A DNA stretch of 33,024 nucleotides from JAWXTP01 sp044433415. Lineage in GTDB: Bacteria; Bacteroidota; Bacteroidia; Bacteroidales; Rikenellaceae. The position numbers and the translations under genes were made by a program. Below the pieces are notes generated by a model. It did no database searches, was not told the origin of the DNA, and saw only the letters and a program-made list of their open reading frames with translations. Positions 25,665-32,422 of this stretch are shown here, piece by piece. Every line of letters begins with the position of its first letter. Within the stretch, counting starts at the first letter, position 1. The stretch spans positions 1 to 33,024 of the forward strand of contig JAWXTP010000018.1 in assembly GCA_044433415.1 (NCBI GenBank), in the 5' to 3' direction.

Positions 25665-26354
25665 ATGAAAAACAAATTTTTACTATGCTTATTACTTGCT
25701 GTAATTGCTTGTAATATGAGTGCTTTTGCACAAGAAATCAAAACACCTAAACAAGCAATTAAAGCTCTTGTTAAAGGTAACGAACGTTTCATGAAAGATC
25801 ACAGCATTCACCCTCACGAAGGTATGCAACGTGTGAAATCACTAATTGGTTCTCAGAAACCTTTCGCAGCTGTTGTTGCATGTTCTGACTCTCGTGTTCC
25901 TGTAGAGTTATTATTTGACTGTGGTTTTGGTGATATCTTTGTTATCCGTACTGCTGGTAACACTGTTATTGATGACAGTACTCTTGGTAGTGTTGACTAT
26001 GCCATCAATCACCTAGGCGTTCAAGTTGTTGTTGTATTAGGTCACACTCACTGTGGTGCTATTACTGCTGTTACTGAACTTGGTAAAGCTCATGACGAAC
26101 ATGATGGTCACCACCATATCTCTGCTGAGGATGACAAATATGTAACTAAATTGATTACTAGAATCTCAGAAGACATTCCTGACTATGTTGGTAAAACAGA
26201 GTGCTTAGATGAAGCTATCGCTGCTAATACTAAAGTTCAACTTGACATCTTATTAAGTGTTCCTCACATTGCTAAAAGCATAGAAGAAGGCGAACTTGCA
26301 GTAGTTTCTGCTAACTATGATATTGAAACTGGACTTGTAACTTTCGACAAATAG
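25665..26354 (+). CDS. Beta-class carbonic anhydrase, exported
   Basis: The enzyme interconverts CO2 and bicarbonate. The 229-residue protein has a clear signal peptide (KNK n-region, hydrophobic core, SAFAQ cleavage site near residue 22), so it should work in the periplasm, unlike the cytoplasmic Can enzyme. Zinc ligands are Cys73 in ACSDSR and His127/Cys130 in GHTHCG; the Asp75-Arg77 pair is present. An insertion at residues about 143-157 (HDEHDGHHHIS) is His/Asp-rich and may bind metal. Codons are biased to C- and T-ending optimal forms, which suggests strong expression. Confidence 0.93.
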   Translation: MKNKFLLCLLLAVIACNMSAFAQEIKTPKQAIKALVKGNERFMKDHSIHPHEGMQRVKSLIGSQKPFAAVVACSDSRVPVELLFDCGFGDIFVIRTAGNTVIDDSTLGSVDYAINHLGVQVVVVLGHTHCGAITAVTELGKAHDEHDGHHHISAEDDKYVTKLITRISEDIPDYVGKTECLDEAIAANTKVQLDILLSVPHIAKSIEEGELAVVSANYDIETGLVTFDK

Positions 26355-26375
26355 TCTATTTCAACAATCTGACAC

Positions 26376-26429
26376 TTAAATCGGGTAGGAGCGGTGGGAG
26401 ATAGTCCCACCCGCTCCTACCCGATTTAA
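26376..26429 (+). repeat. Long GC-rich hairpin downstream of the carbonic anhydrase gene
   Basis: About 23 bp of stem, TTAAATCGGGTAGGAGCGG then TGGG, pairs with CCCA then CCGCTCCTACCCGATTTAA with a single bulged base and a 7-base loop. It begins 22 bases after the stop codon. There is no T-run after it, so it is not a typical intrinsic terminator, though it would protect the mRNA 3' end. Its GC content is much above that of the surroundings. Confidence 0.85.
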
Positions 26430-26436
26430 TAATGGT

Positions 26437-26644
26437 GACAAGCGTGGAAAGATTACTTGAAAGATTGTTGGAGGGTCGTAGGGGTCAAAGAGGTCATAGG
26501 GGGCGCGACAAGCGACTAAAAATTGCTAGAAAAATTGCTGAAAAAAATTGTGAAAGATTTCCACGCTTGTCTCGCCCCCTTTGACCCCTTTGACCCTCCA
26601 ACAATCTTTCCAACAATCTTTCCAACAATCTTTCCACGCTTGTC
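26437..26644. repeat. Nested inverted-repeat element with 18-bp perfect terminal inverted repeats
   Basis: The ends are exact inverted copies: GACAAGCGTGGAAAGATT (26437-26454) and its complement (26627-26644). Inside, a second 19-bp arm (26459-26477) pairs with 26592-26610. GGGGTCAAAG (26481-26490) pairs with 26579-26588, and GGGGGCG-type blocks pair further in. An internal copy of the outer end (26558-26571) and an ACAAGCG (26508-26514) offer alternative pairings. The centre holds three AATTGCT/AAAATTG-like A-rich repeats. No open frame is present. It resembles a MITE- or REP-like non-coding element. I do not recognise the family and see no clear target-site duplication. Confidence 0.8.
26598..26633 (+). 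repeat. Three perfect 12-bp tandem repeats
   Basis: The unit CCAACAATCTTT occurs three times head to tail and forms most of the right arm of the inverted-repeat element. Any of the three copies could pair with the single left-arm AAAGATTGTTGG, so slippage or alternative folding is possible. Confidence 0.92.
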
Positions 26645-26646
26645 GC

Positions 26647-26674
26647 CCTACAACCTACAACCTACAACCTAAAA
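26647..26674 (+). repeat. 7-bp tandem repeats next to the inverted-repeat element
   Basis: Three exact CCTACAA units are followed by one CCTAAAA. They directly abut the right terminal repeat and lead into a C-rich stretch (26675-26690). Confidence 0.9.
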
Positions 26675-26734
26675 CCTCCCCTACCCCCTCTTTATTGGCA
26701 TAATAAACCTCTACCACAAATAAAATAACAATTT

Positions 26735-26768
26735 TTTGTAACATTTTAACAAATAAACACTATCTTTG
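26735..26768 (+). promoter_or_regulatory. Promoter of the aspartase gene
   Basis: TTTG at 26735-26738 and TATCTTTG at 26761-26768 match the Bacteroidota -33 and -7 elements with a 22-base gap. Transcription would start about 54 bases before the aspA start codon. Confidence 0.65.
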
Positions 26769-26828
26769 GTTTTTAATATTGCACTATATCCAAAGATGGA
26801 ATTATAAATTAAAAGTAAATATTTTGAT

Positions 26829-28286
26829 ATGGCTGTTACAAATAAAATTGGACTAGACATTACTAAAATGAAATTGTCTGGTGAGACTCGTGTTGAGCAC
26901 GACCTTTTGGGAGATAAAAAAATCCCTGTAGAATACTATTTTGGTGTTCAAACAATGAGAGCAATGGAAAATTTCCATATAAGCCGTGTACGACTTTGCA
27001 TGTTCCCTGCTTTTATAAAAGCTCTTGCGGTAGTTAAAGAATCTGCTGCTGAAGCTAACTATGAACTTGGGCTACTTTCTGCTGACCTGAAAGATGCTAT
27101 AGTAGAAGCCTGCGAAGAAATCAAAAACGGCAAGATGCACGAACATTTTGTAGTAGATATGGTGCAAGGTGGTGCTGGTACTAGCACCAATATGAACGCT
27201 AACGAAGTCATCGCTAACCGTGCACTAGAAATTATGGGTTACGAAAGAGGCGACTACAAACATTGCCACCCTAATAACCACGTAAACCTATCTCAGTCAA
27301 CTAATGATGCTTACCCTACTTCTGTGCGTATAGCTTTACTATATAAAACTCGCGATATCACTGAATCACTAAAATATCTTGTAGATGCCTTTAGAGCGAA
27401 GGGCGAAGAGTTTAAGGATGTTATAAAAATGGGTCGTACCCAAATGCAAGATGCTGTACCTATGACTCTAGGACAAGAGTTTGAAGCCTATGCTACAACT
27501 TTACATGAAGAAGTAGAAAGACTAGAGCATAATGCTAAACTATTCTTAGAGGTAAATATGGGTGCTACTGCCATAGGTACAGGTATTAACTCAGACCCTG
27601 ATTACACTCACCTTTGCATTAAACACATGCGCAATATTACAGGTATGCCTGTAATTGCAGCAGGAAATATGATAGAAGCCACTAACGATACGGGTGCTTT
27701 TATTATGTATTCTTCAGCTGTAAAACGTATGGCAGTGAAACTATCAAAAATCAGTAACGACCTACGTATTTTATCTTCTGGACCTCGTACTGGGTTTAAC
27801 GAAATAAACTTACCACCTATGCAACCAGGCTCTACAATTATGCCAGGTAAGGTAAACCCTGTTATTCCTGAGGTTGTCAATCAAATTGCATTTAAGGTAA
27901 TAGGTAACGACTTGACAGTGACACTTGCTGTAGAAGCTGCTCAGCTAGAACTTAACGCAATGGAGCCTATCATAGTACATAGCTTATTTGAATCAATCGA
28001 AATGCTTATAAACGGTATGAACACCCTAAGAGATAAATGTATAGTGGGTATTACTGCCAATGTAGAACATTGTAAAGCAATGGTTTACAACTCTATAGGC
28101 TTAATCACTGCATTAAACCCTTATCTTGGCTATGAGGTTTCTACAGAAATCGCTAAAGAAGCATTAGAAGGAAATAAAGGTGTTTACGATTTGATTCTTG
28201 AACATAATTTAATGTCTAAAGAAGAACTAGATAATATCTTATTGCCAGAAAACATGGTTAAACCTCGTAAATTTAAAAGAGGTTAA
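26829..28286 (+). CDS. aspA: Aspartate ammonia-lyase
   Basis: The enzyme converts aspartate to fumarate and ammonia, feeding fumarate respiration. The 485-residue protein has the N-terminal VEYYFGVQTMRAMENF segment, MVQGGAGTSTNMNANEVIANRA, HVNLSQSTNDAYPTS and GRTQMQDAVPMTLGQE, all typical of AspA rather than class II fumarase. The flexible SS-loop is GSTIMPGKVNP (about 334-344): the second Ser of the usual GSSIMP is Thr, while the catalytic first Ser is kept. The following VVNQIAFKVIGND segment also favours aspartase. It has its own promoter. Confidence 0.93.
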   Translation: MAVTNKIGLDITKMKLSGETRVEHDLLGDKKIPVEYYFGVQTMRAMENFHISRVRLCMFPAFIKALAVVKESAAEANYELGLLSADLKDAIVEACEEIKNGKMHEHFVVDMVQGGAGTSTNMNANEVIANRALEIMGYERGDYKHCHPNNHVNLSQSTNDAYPTSVRIALLYKTRDITESLKYLVDAFRAKGEEFKDVIKMGRTQMQDAVPMTLGQEFEAYATTLHEEVERLEHNAKLFLEVNMGATAIGTGINSDPDYTHLCIKHMRNITGMPVIAAGNMIEATNDTGAFIMYSSAVKRMAVKLSKISNDLRILSSGPRTGFNEINLPPMQPGSTIMPGKVNPVIPEVVNQIAFKVIGNDLTVTLAVEAAQLELNAMEPIIVHSLFESIEMLINGMNTLRDKCIVGITANVEHCKAMVYNSIGLITALNPYLGYEVSTEIAKEALEGNKGVYDLILEHNLMSKEELDNILLPENMVKPRKFKRG

Positions 28287-28336
28287 CATACTTCCCAAAT
28301 GACAATATGGCATGAAAATAGTTATAAATAAGACAA

Positions 28337-28369
28337 TTTGACTGCCAAAATCTGTTGGCATATTATTTG
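28337..28369 (+). promoter_or_regulatory. Candidate htpG promoter with an internal inverted repeat
   Basis: TTTG at 28337-28340 and an imperfect -7 element (TATTATTTG, one base too long, 28361-28369) enclose the perfect inverted repeat TGCCAA-6-TTGGCA (28343-28360). A palindrome in the promoter spacer is a usual place for a repressor site. The promoter call is tentative. Confidence 0.4.
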
Positions 28370-28376
28370 ATTTATT

Positions 28377-28431
28377 AAAAGAGGCTTCCCATTAAGTAGT
28401 GTAACATACTTATAGCGGAAGTCTCTTTTTT
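28377..28431 (+). terminator. Terminator-like hairpin between aspA and htpG
   Basis: AAAAGAGGCTTCC (28377-28389) pairs with GGAAGTCTC plus T-run (28417-28431), with one G-U pair. An inner TAAGTA/TACTTA stem (28393-28398 with 28407-28412) completes the structure. It ends 23 bases before the htpG start codon. It may end aspA transcription, or, if the promoter at 28337-28369 is used, it lies in the htpG leader. Confidence 0.75.
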
Positions 28432-28454
28432 AAAATTATTAAATCCGAAATATT

Positions 28455-30512
28455 ATGCAAAGTGGAAAAATTGGGGTAACTACAGAGAATATCTTCCCTA
28501 TTATTAAAAAGTTCTTATACTCAGAGCACGACATCTTTTTACGTGAGTTAGTAAGTAATGCTGTTGATGCTACACAAAAATTAAAAACTCTTTCTAGCAT
28601 GGGAGAGTTCAATGGTTCTATTGAAAACAACACAGTTTCAATTGCTGTTGATGAGGACGCAAAAACTATTACTATTTCTGATAATGGTATAGGTATGACT
28701 GCTGAGGAGGTTGAGAAATATATTAACCAAATCGCTTTCTCAGGTGCTGAAGAATTTCTAGATAAATATAAAGATCAAGCTAATATCATAGGTCACTTTG
28801 GTCTTGGTTTCTACTCATCATTTATGGTGGCTAAAGATGTAGAACTTGTAACTCTATCTTACAAAGAAGGTTCAGAAGCTGTAAAATGGACTTGTGATGG
28901 TTCTCCTGAATACACTATGACTCCTGCAACTCGTGCATCTCACGGTACAGATATCATTCTTCACCTAGCTGACGATTCTTTAGAGTTTGCTTCAAAATCA
29001 AAAATCAGTGAGCTACTAAATAAATATTGCCGTTTCCTACCTGTTCCTATTGCTTTTGGCATGAAAGAAGAATACAAGGATGGTAAAATGACAGAAACTG
29101 ACGAGGTTAATATCGTTAATACAACTTCTCCGCTATGGACTAAATCTCCTTCTAGTGTTACTGCTGAAGAATATTCAGAGTTTTATCACTCTCTATACCC
29201 AGCAGGTGAAGACCCATTATTTAACATACACCTTAATGTTGATTATCCATTTACTTTAACAGGTATCTTATACTTCCCTAAAATAAAAACTAATTTTGAT
29301 ATCCAAAAGAACAAAATTCAACTTTATTCTAACCAAGTATTCGTAACTGACACTGTAGACGGCATCGTTCCTGAGTTCTTAACTCTACTTCATGGCGTTA
29401 TTGACTCTCCAGATATTCCTTTGAACGTGTCAAGAAGTTACCTACAAGGTGATCCTGACGTTAAGAAAATCAGTTCTCACATCACTAAGAAAGTTGCTGA
29501 TCGCTTGAACGAGATTTTCAAAAATAGCCGTGAGGAGTTTGAGCAAAAATGGGATGACCTTAAAATCTTTATTCAATATGGTATCGTTTCTGAGGAGAAA
29601 TTTGCTGATAAAGCTAAAGATTTTGTGTTATTAAAAAACTGTGATGGTAAATACTTCACTTTAGCAGACTATGAAACTGTTATCAAAGAAAACCAAACAG
29701 ATGTTAATGACGACGTTATCTATCTTTACACTAACGACAAAATTGGTCAACATAGCTTTATTGAAGCTGCAAAAGCTAAAGGTTATGATGTGCTAAATAT
29801 GAGTGGTAACCTTGACGGTCACTTCATTGGTTGGTTTGAAAACAAAAACGAAAAACACCGTTTTGTACGTGTAGACTCAGATGTTGTTGATAAACTTATC
29901 AAGAAAAACGACAATAAAGCTATGTCTTTAAGTACAGCTCAACAAGATATCTTACGTCCTGTATTTGAGAGTCAACTAGCTAATGACGACAAAGTAAACT
30001 ATATGGTATCTTTTGAGCCTTTAGATGAGACTTCAAATCCTATGTTCATTACTCAAAATGAATTTATGCGCCGTATGAAAGATATGAGCCAAATGGGAGG
30101 TCAATATGCATTCTATGGCCAAATGCCTGACAGCTATAACCTTGTAGTTAACGGCAACCACCCTCTAGTTTCTCAAGTTCTTGATCAAGTAGAGAAAGTT
30201 GTTGGTAAAGATGTTGCTGCAATAGACGAGCAAGTAAGCTCTGTAGCTAAACAAAAAGACACTTTTGATGCTGTTATTAAGGATAAGAAAGATGAAGATT
30301 TAACTTCTGAGGAAAAAGAAAAACGTGATGAAATTAACAAAGAGTTAGAGACTTTACGTAAAGAGAAAACTGAGAAATTACGTGCTGAAGGTGAGAAAAA
30401 CGACCTTGCTCGTCAATTGATAGACTTAGCTCTACTTTCTAACGGAATGTTAAAAGGTGAACAACTAACTTCATTTATTCAACGTTCAGTAAAAATGATA
30501 GAGAAAAAATAA
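28455..30512 (+). CDS. htpG: Chaperone protein HtpG (Hsp90)
   Basis: HtpG is the bacterial Hsp90 ATPase chaperone. The 685-residue protein has the GHKL ATP site: Glu31 and Asn35 in ELVSNAVDA, Asp76 in DNGIGMT, and GHFGLGFYSSFMV (113-125). The middle-domain Arg/Gln loop region with SRSYLQGD lies near 328-335. The C-terminal dimerisation half has a Lys/Glu-rich stretch at about 595-660. Length is slightly above the E. coli form (624), usual for Bacteroidota. A strong terminator follows. Confidence 0.96.
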   Translation: MQSGKIGVTTENIFPIIKKFLYSEHDIFLRELVSNAVDATQKLKTLSSMGEFNGSIENNTVSIAVDEDAKTITISDNGIGMTAEEVEKYINQIAFSGAEEFLDKYKDQANIIGHFGLGFYSSFMVAKDVELVTLSYKEGSEAVKWTCDGSPEYTMTPATRASHGTDIILHLADDSLEFASKSKISELLNKYCRFLPVPIAFGMKEEYKDGKMTETDEVNIVNTTSPLWTKSPSSVTAEEYSEFYHSLYPAGEDPLFNIHLNVDYPFTLTGILYFPKIKTNFDIQKNKIQLYSNQVFVTDTVDGIVPEFLTLLHGVIDSPDIPLNVSRSYLQGDPDVKKISSHITKKVADRLNEIFKNSREEFEQKWDDLKIFIQYGIVSEEKFADKAKDFVLLKNCDGKYFTLADYETVIKENQTDVNDDVIYLYTNDKIGQHSFIEAAKAKGYDVLNMSGNLDGHFIGWFENKNEKHRFVRVDSDVVDKLIKKNDNKAMSLSTAQQDILRPVFESQLANDDKVNYMVSFEPLDETSNPMFITQNEFMRRMKDMSQMGGQYAFYGQMPDSYNLVVNGNHPLVSQVLDQVEKVVGKDVAAIDEQVSSVAKQKDTFDAVIKDKKDEDLTSEEKEKRDEINKELETLRKEKTEKLRAEGEKNDLARQLIDLALLSNGMLKGEQLTSFIQRSVKMIEKK

Positions 30513-30532
30513 TATATAAAAATATTATAAAT

Positions 30533-30579
30533 AAAAATAGAGATTTATAGCTAAAAAAGTTATAAATCTCTATTTTTTT
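30533..30579 (+). terminator. Intrinsic terminator of htpG
   Basis: A 17-bp stem (30533-30549 with 30561-30577) is followed by a T-run to 30579. The A-run at its left side could also let it work in reverse. Confidence 0.88.
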
Positions 30580-30589
30580 GTGCAATATT

Positions 30590-30619
30590 TTTGCATATCG
30601 TTTTTTTTATATATATTTG
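30590..30619 (+). promoter_or_regulatory. Promoter of the first DUF4878-like lipoprotein gene
   Basis: TTTG at 30590-30593 and TATATTTG at 30612-30619 match the -33 and -7 elements with an 18-base gap. The leader of about 75 bases holds an inverted repeat, TTAGGA (30632-30637) with TCCTAA (30666-30671). Confidence 0.65.
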
Positions 30620-30700
30620 TAATCAACGAACTTAGGAGGGCATAAGTCGTATTTAATCTTAATCTTCCTAACCTATATTAATCCCTTAAAATATTTTATT

Positions 30701-31108
30701 ATGAAGAAAGTATTTGCGTTATTAACAGTTTTATGTGCATTTGTATGCTTTGTATCTTGTTCTTCTCAATCATCGCCTAAGGATGCAGCTGAAAAATATG
30801 CTAAATGTGTACAAAAAGGTGACTTCGAAGGATTAGTTGACTTATTCTATATGAAAAGCACTGGTGATACTGCTAAAGACAAAGAGCAGAAAGACCAATT
30901 AGTTAGCATGTTTAATGAAAAAGCTAAGCCTGAAATAGAGAAAAAAGGTGGTATTAAATCTTATACTATTGGAGAAGAAACTATCTCTGAAGATGGTGAG
31001 TCAGCAAAGGTAAAAGTTACTTTTGAATATGGTGATGGCACTACAGATGATGAAAAAACTAACCTTGAAAAAGTTGATGGTAAATGGTATTTAAGCATGA
31101 AAAAATAA
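30701..31108 (+). CDS. Small DUF4878-like lipoprotein
   Basis: The 135-residue protein has a lipoprotein signal with Cys20 in FVSC followed by Ser-Ser, then a single small domain. The segments SPKDAAEKYAKCVQKGDFEGLVDL, then a KVKVTFEYGDG strand and a final VDGKWYLSMKK strand fit the NTF2-like DUF4878 fold. Length and fold match the family; the function is unknown. A paralogue of equal length lies at 31827-32234. Its last 25 bases overlap the next gene. Confidence 0.82.
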   Translation: MKKVFALLTVLCAFVCFVSCSSQSSPKDAAEKYAKCVQKGDFEGLVDLFYMKSTGDTAKDKEQKDQLVSMFNEKAKPEIEKKGGIKSYTIGEETISEDGESAKVKVTFEYGDGTTDDEKTNLEKVDGKWYLSMKK

Positions 31109-31704
31109 TAGCTTTAATTACAATACCTTTACTCCTATTGTCGTGCATAACGACGAATGACGATTTAGACAAACGCAATATCCCTGTTGAATTACGCAAT
31201 GGTGATATTGCGTTTCGTCGTGGTACAGGCACTGCTAGTCAAGCTGTGCTTTATGCGAACACTAGAGGAGCATATTCTCATGTAGGTGTTGTAGTTAATA
31301 TTAATAGTGCATGGTATGTAGTTCATGAAGTTCCTTACGAGGGAAAAACTCTTGAAGATGACAAAATACACAGTGAACCTATAGAATCTTTTTTTAGACC
31401 TTCAGATTCGTCAGCTGGGGCAATATATAGACTAGAAAGCCTTGATTCTTTATCTCAGCAAAAGGTACGTGACTATGTGTTATATCAGTATGGTCGCAAT
31501 ATTCCCTTTGATCATGATTACGATTTGTCTGATAGCTCCAAAATGTATTGTAGTGAATTTGTGTGGCGCAGCTACCTTGAAGTTGACATTGATATCACCA
31601 AGGGAAGCAGAACAGATTTGACAATCCCTATGTTTAGAGGGATAAAGATATTCCCTTCGGATATAGAATATAATGAAGACTTAGAACCTATATATAGGTT
31701 CTGA
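31084..31704 (+). CDS. YiiX/YebB-like permuted papain-fold lipoprotein (NlpC/P60 superfamily)
   Basis: The 206-residue protein starts with a lipoprotein signal ending in LLLSC (Cys21). ELRNGDIAFRRG is the usual first strand of the YiiX family (PF05708). The probable catalytic His66 is in YSHVGVV and Cys156 is in MYCSEFVWRSY, the circularly permuted order of this family. Such enzymes are thought to act on peptides or amide/thioester bonds of the envelope; the substrate is unproven. The only in-frame ATG (31084) overlaps the previous gene by 25 bases, so translation is likely coupled. Confidence 0.82.
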   Translation: MVFKHEKIIALITIPLLLLSCITTNDDLDKRNIPVELRNGDIAFRRGTGTASQAVLYANTRGAYSHVGVVVNINSAWYVVHEVPYEGKTLEDDKIHSEPIESFFRPSDSSAGAIYRLESLDSLSQQKVRDYVLYQYGRNIPFDHDYDLSDSSKMYCSEFVWRSYLEVDIDITKGSRTDLTIPMFRGIKIFPSDIEYNEDLEPIYRF

Positions 31705-31752
31705 TAATCTTTCATTGTTTTACAATAAGTTTTATTTATTGAATTTTTTATA

Positions 31753-31760
31753 TATATTTG
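31753..31760 (+). promoter_or_regulatory. Promoter -7 element for the second DUF4878-like gene
   Basis: TATATTTG matches the consensus and sits in a TTTTTTATATATATTTGTGA context nearly the same as that before the first paralogue. Transcription from about 31767 excludes the in-frame ATG at 31764 as a start and supports ATG 31827. Confidence 0.5.
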
Positions 31761-31826
31761 TGAGTGAGTAAGTATATATTTTTTAAATTTTTCATTTTTT
31801 ACAAAACAAAATATATTATTTTTATT

Positions 31827-32234
31827 ATGAAGAAACTATTCGCGTCACTAGCAATTTTATGCGCATTTGTATGTATTGTATCTTGTTCTTCTGGGGCATC
31901 ACCCAAAGCAATAGCTGAACAATATGCTGAATTTGTAAAACAAGGTGACTACACAGGTGTTGTTAATTTACTTTATATCCAAAGCACAGGCGATGCTACG
32001 CAAGATAAGGAACAGAAAGAAGTACTTATTGATATGTTTAATCAAAATATCAAACCAGAAATAGAAGCTAAAGGTGGTGTTAAATCATATAGCATTAGCA
32101 AAATAATAATGGATGAAGATAAGGAGAGTGCCATAACGTATGTTGATTTTATATTTAATAATGGCACATTAAACAAACAAAAATGCGACCTTGTGAAAGT
32201 AGATAATAAATGGTATCTAACATTTAAAAAATAA
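31827..32234 (+). CDS. Small DUF4878-like lipoprotein, paralogue of the gene at 30701
   Basis: The protein has 135 residues from ATG 31827, exactly the length of its paralogue. The signal peptide (MKKLFASLAILCAFVCIVSC, Cys20) is nearly the same as in the first copy. The segments SPKAIAEQYAEFVKQGDYTGVVNLLY, STGDATQDKEQKE, KPEIEAKGGVKSY and the final VDNKWYLTFKK align with it throughout. The duplication appears old, as many positions differ and codons diverge. Function is unknown. Confidence 0.82.
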   Translation: MKKLFASLAILCAFVCIVSCSSGASPKAIAEQYAEFVKQGDYTGVVNLLYIQSTGDATQDKEQKEVLIDMFNQNIKPEIEAKGGVKSYSISKIIMDEDKESAITYVDFIFNNGTLNKQKCDLVKVDNKWYLTFKK

Positions 32235-32304
32235 AGCCTAATTTCTAAAAAACACCTTAAGTAACATCCTTTATTTGCACACTGCGATAAGTGGTAATGA
32301 AATT

Positions 32305-32350
32305 AAAAACGCAACAGCTCTAGTAGACTACTAAAGCTATTGCGTTTTTT
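32305..32350. terminator. Bidirectional terminator between the lipoprotein gene and amt
   Basis: AAAAACGCAA and TTGCGTTTTTT flank a stem of about 19 pairs. Two C-A mismatches on the plus-strand RNA become G-U pairs on the minus-strand RNA. T-runs exist on both strands. Confidence 0.8.
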
Positions 32351-32367
32351 ATGGAAAATATATTAGA

Positions 32368-32407
32368 GAACTTCTAAAAGTCGAATAAATATAACTTTTA
32401 GAAGTTC
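32368..32407 (-). repeat. 14-bp inverted repeat made of two 3'-end motif copies, after amt
   Basis: GAACTTCTAAAAGT (32368-32381) pairs perfectly with ACTTTTAGAAGTTC (32394-32407) around a 12-base loop. It starts 15 bases after the amt stop. There is no adjacent T-run. The left copy with its TCGAATAAA flank repeats the sequence at 9965-9990. Confidence 0.7.
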
Positions 32408-32422
32408 CCTATAACATGAAGA

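Noticed and set aside
26437..26644. Insertion sequence
   Set aside because: It has inverted ends but no transposase frame and no clear target-site duplication, so it is called only a repeat element.
26598..26674. Tandem repeats as a CRISPR array
   Set aside because: The repeat units are 12 and 7 bases, head to tail with no unique spacers, and no cas gene is nearby.
26829..28286. Class II fumarase instead of aspartase
   Set aside because: The N-terminal segment and the IPEVVNQIAFKVIGND region after the GSTIMPGKVNP loop fit aspartase better than fumarase, which usually has TQCEA after the loop.
31764..31826. N-terminal extension of the second DUF4878-like protein
   Set aside because: The extra 21 residues precede a complete signal peptide that matches the paralogue, and the -7 element lies only 4 bases upstream of that ATG.
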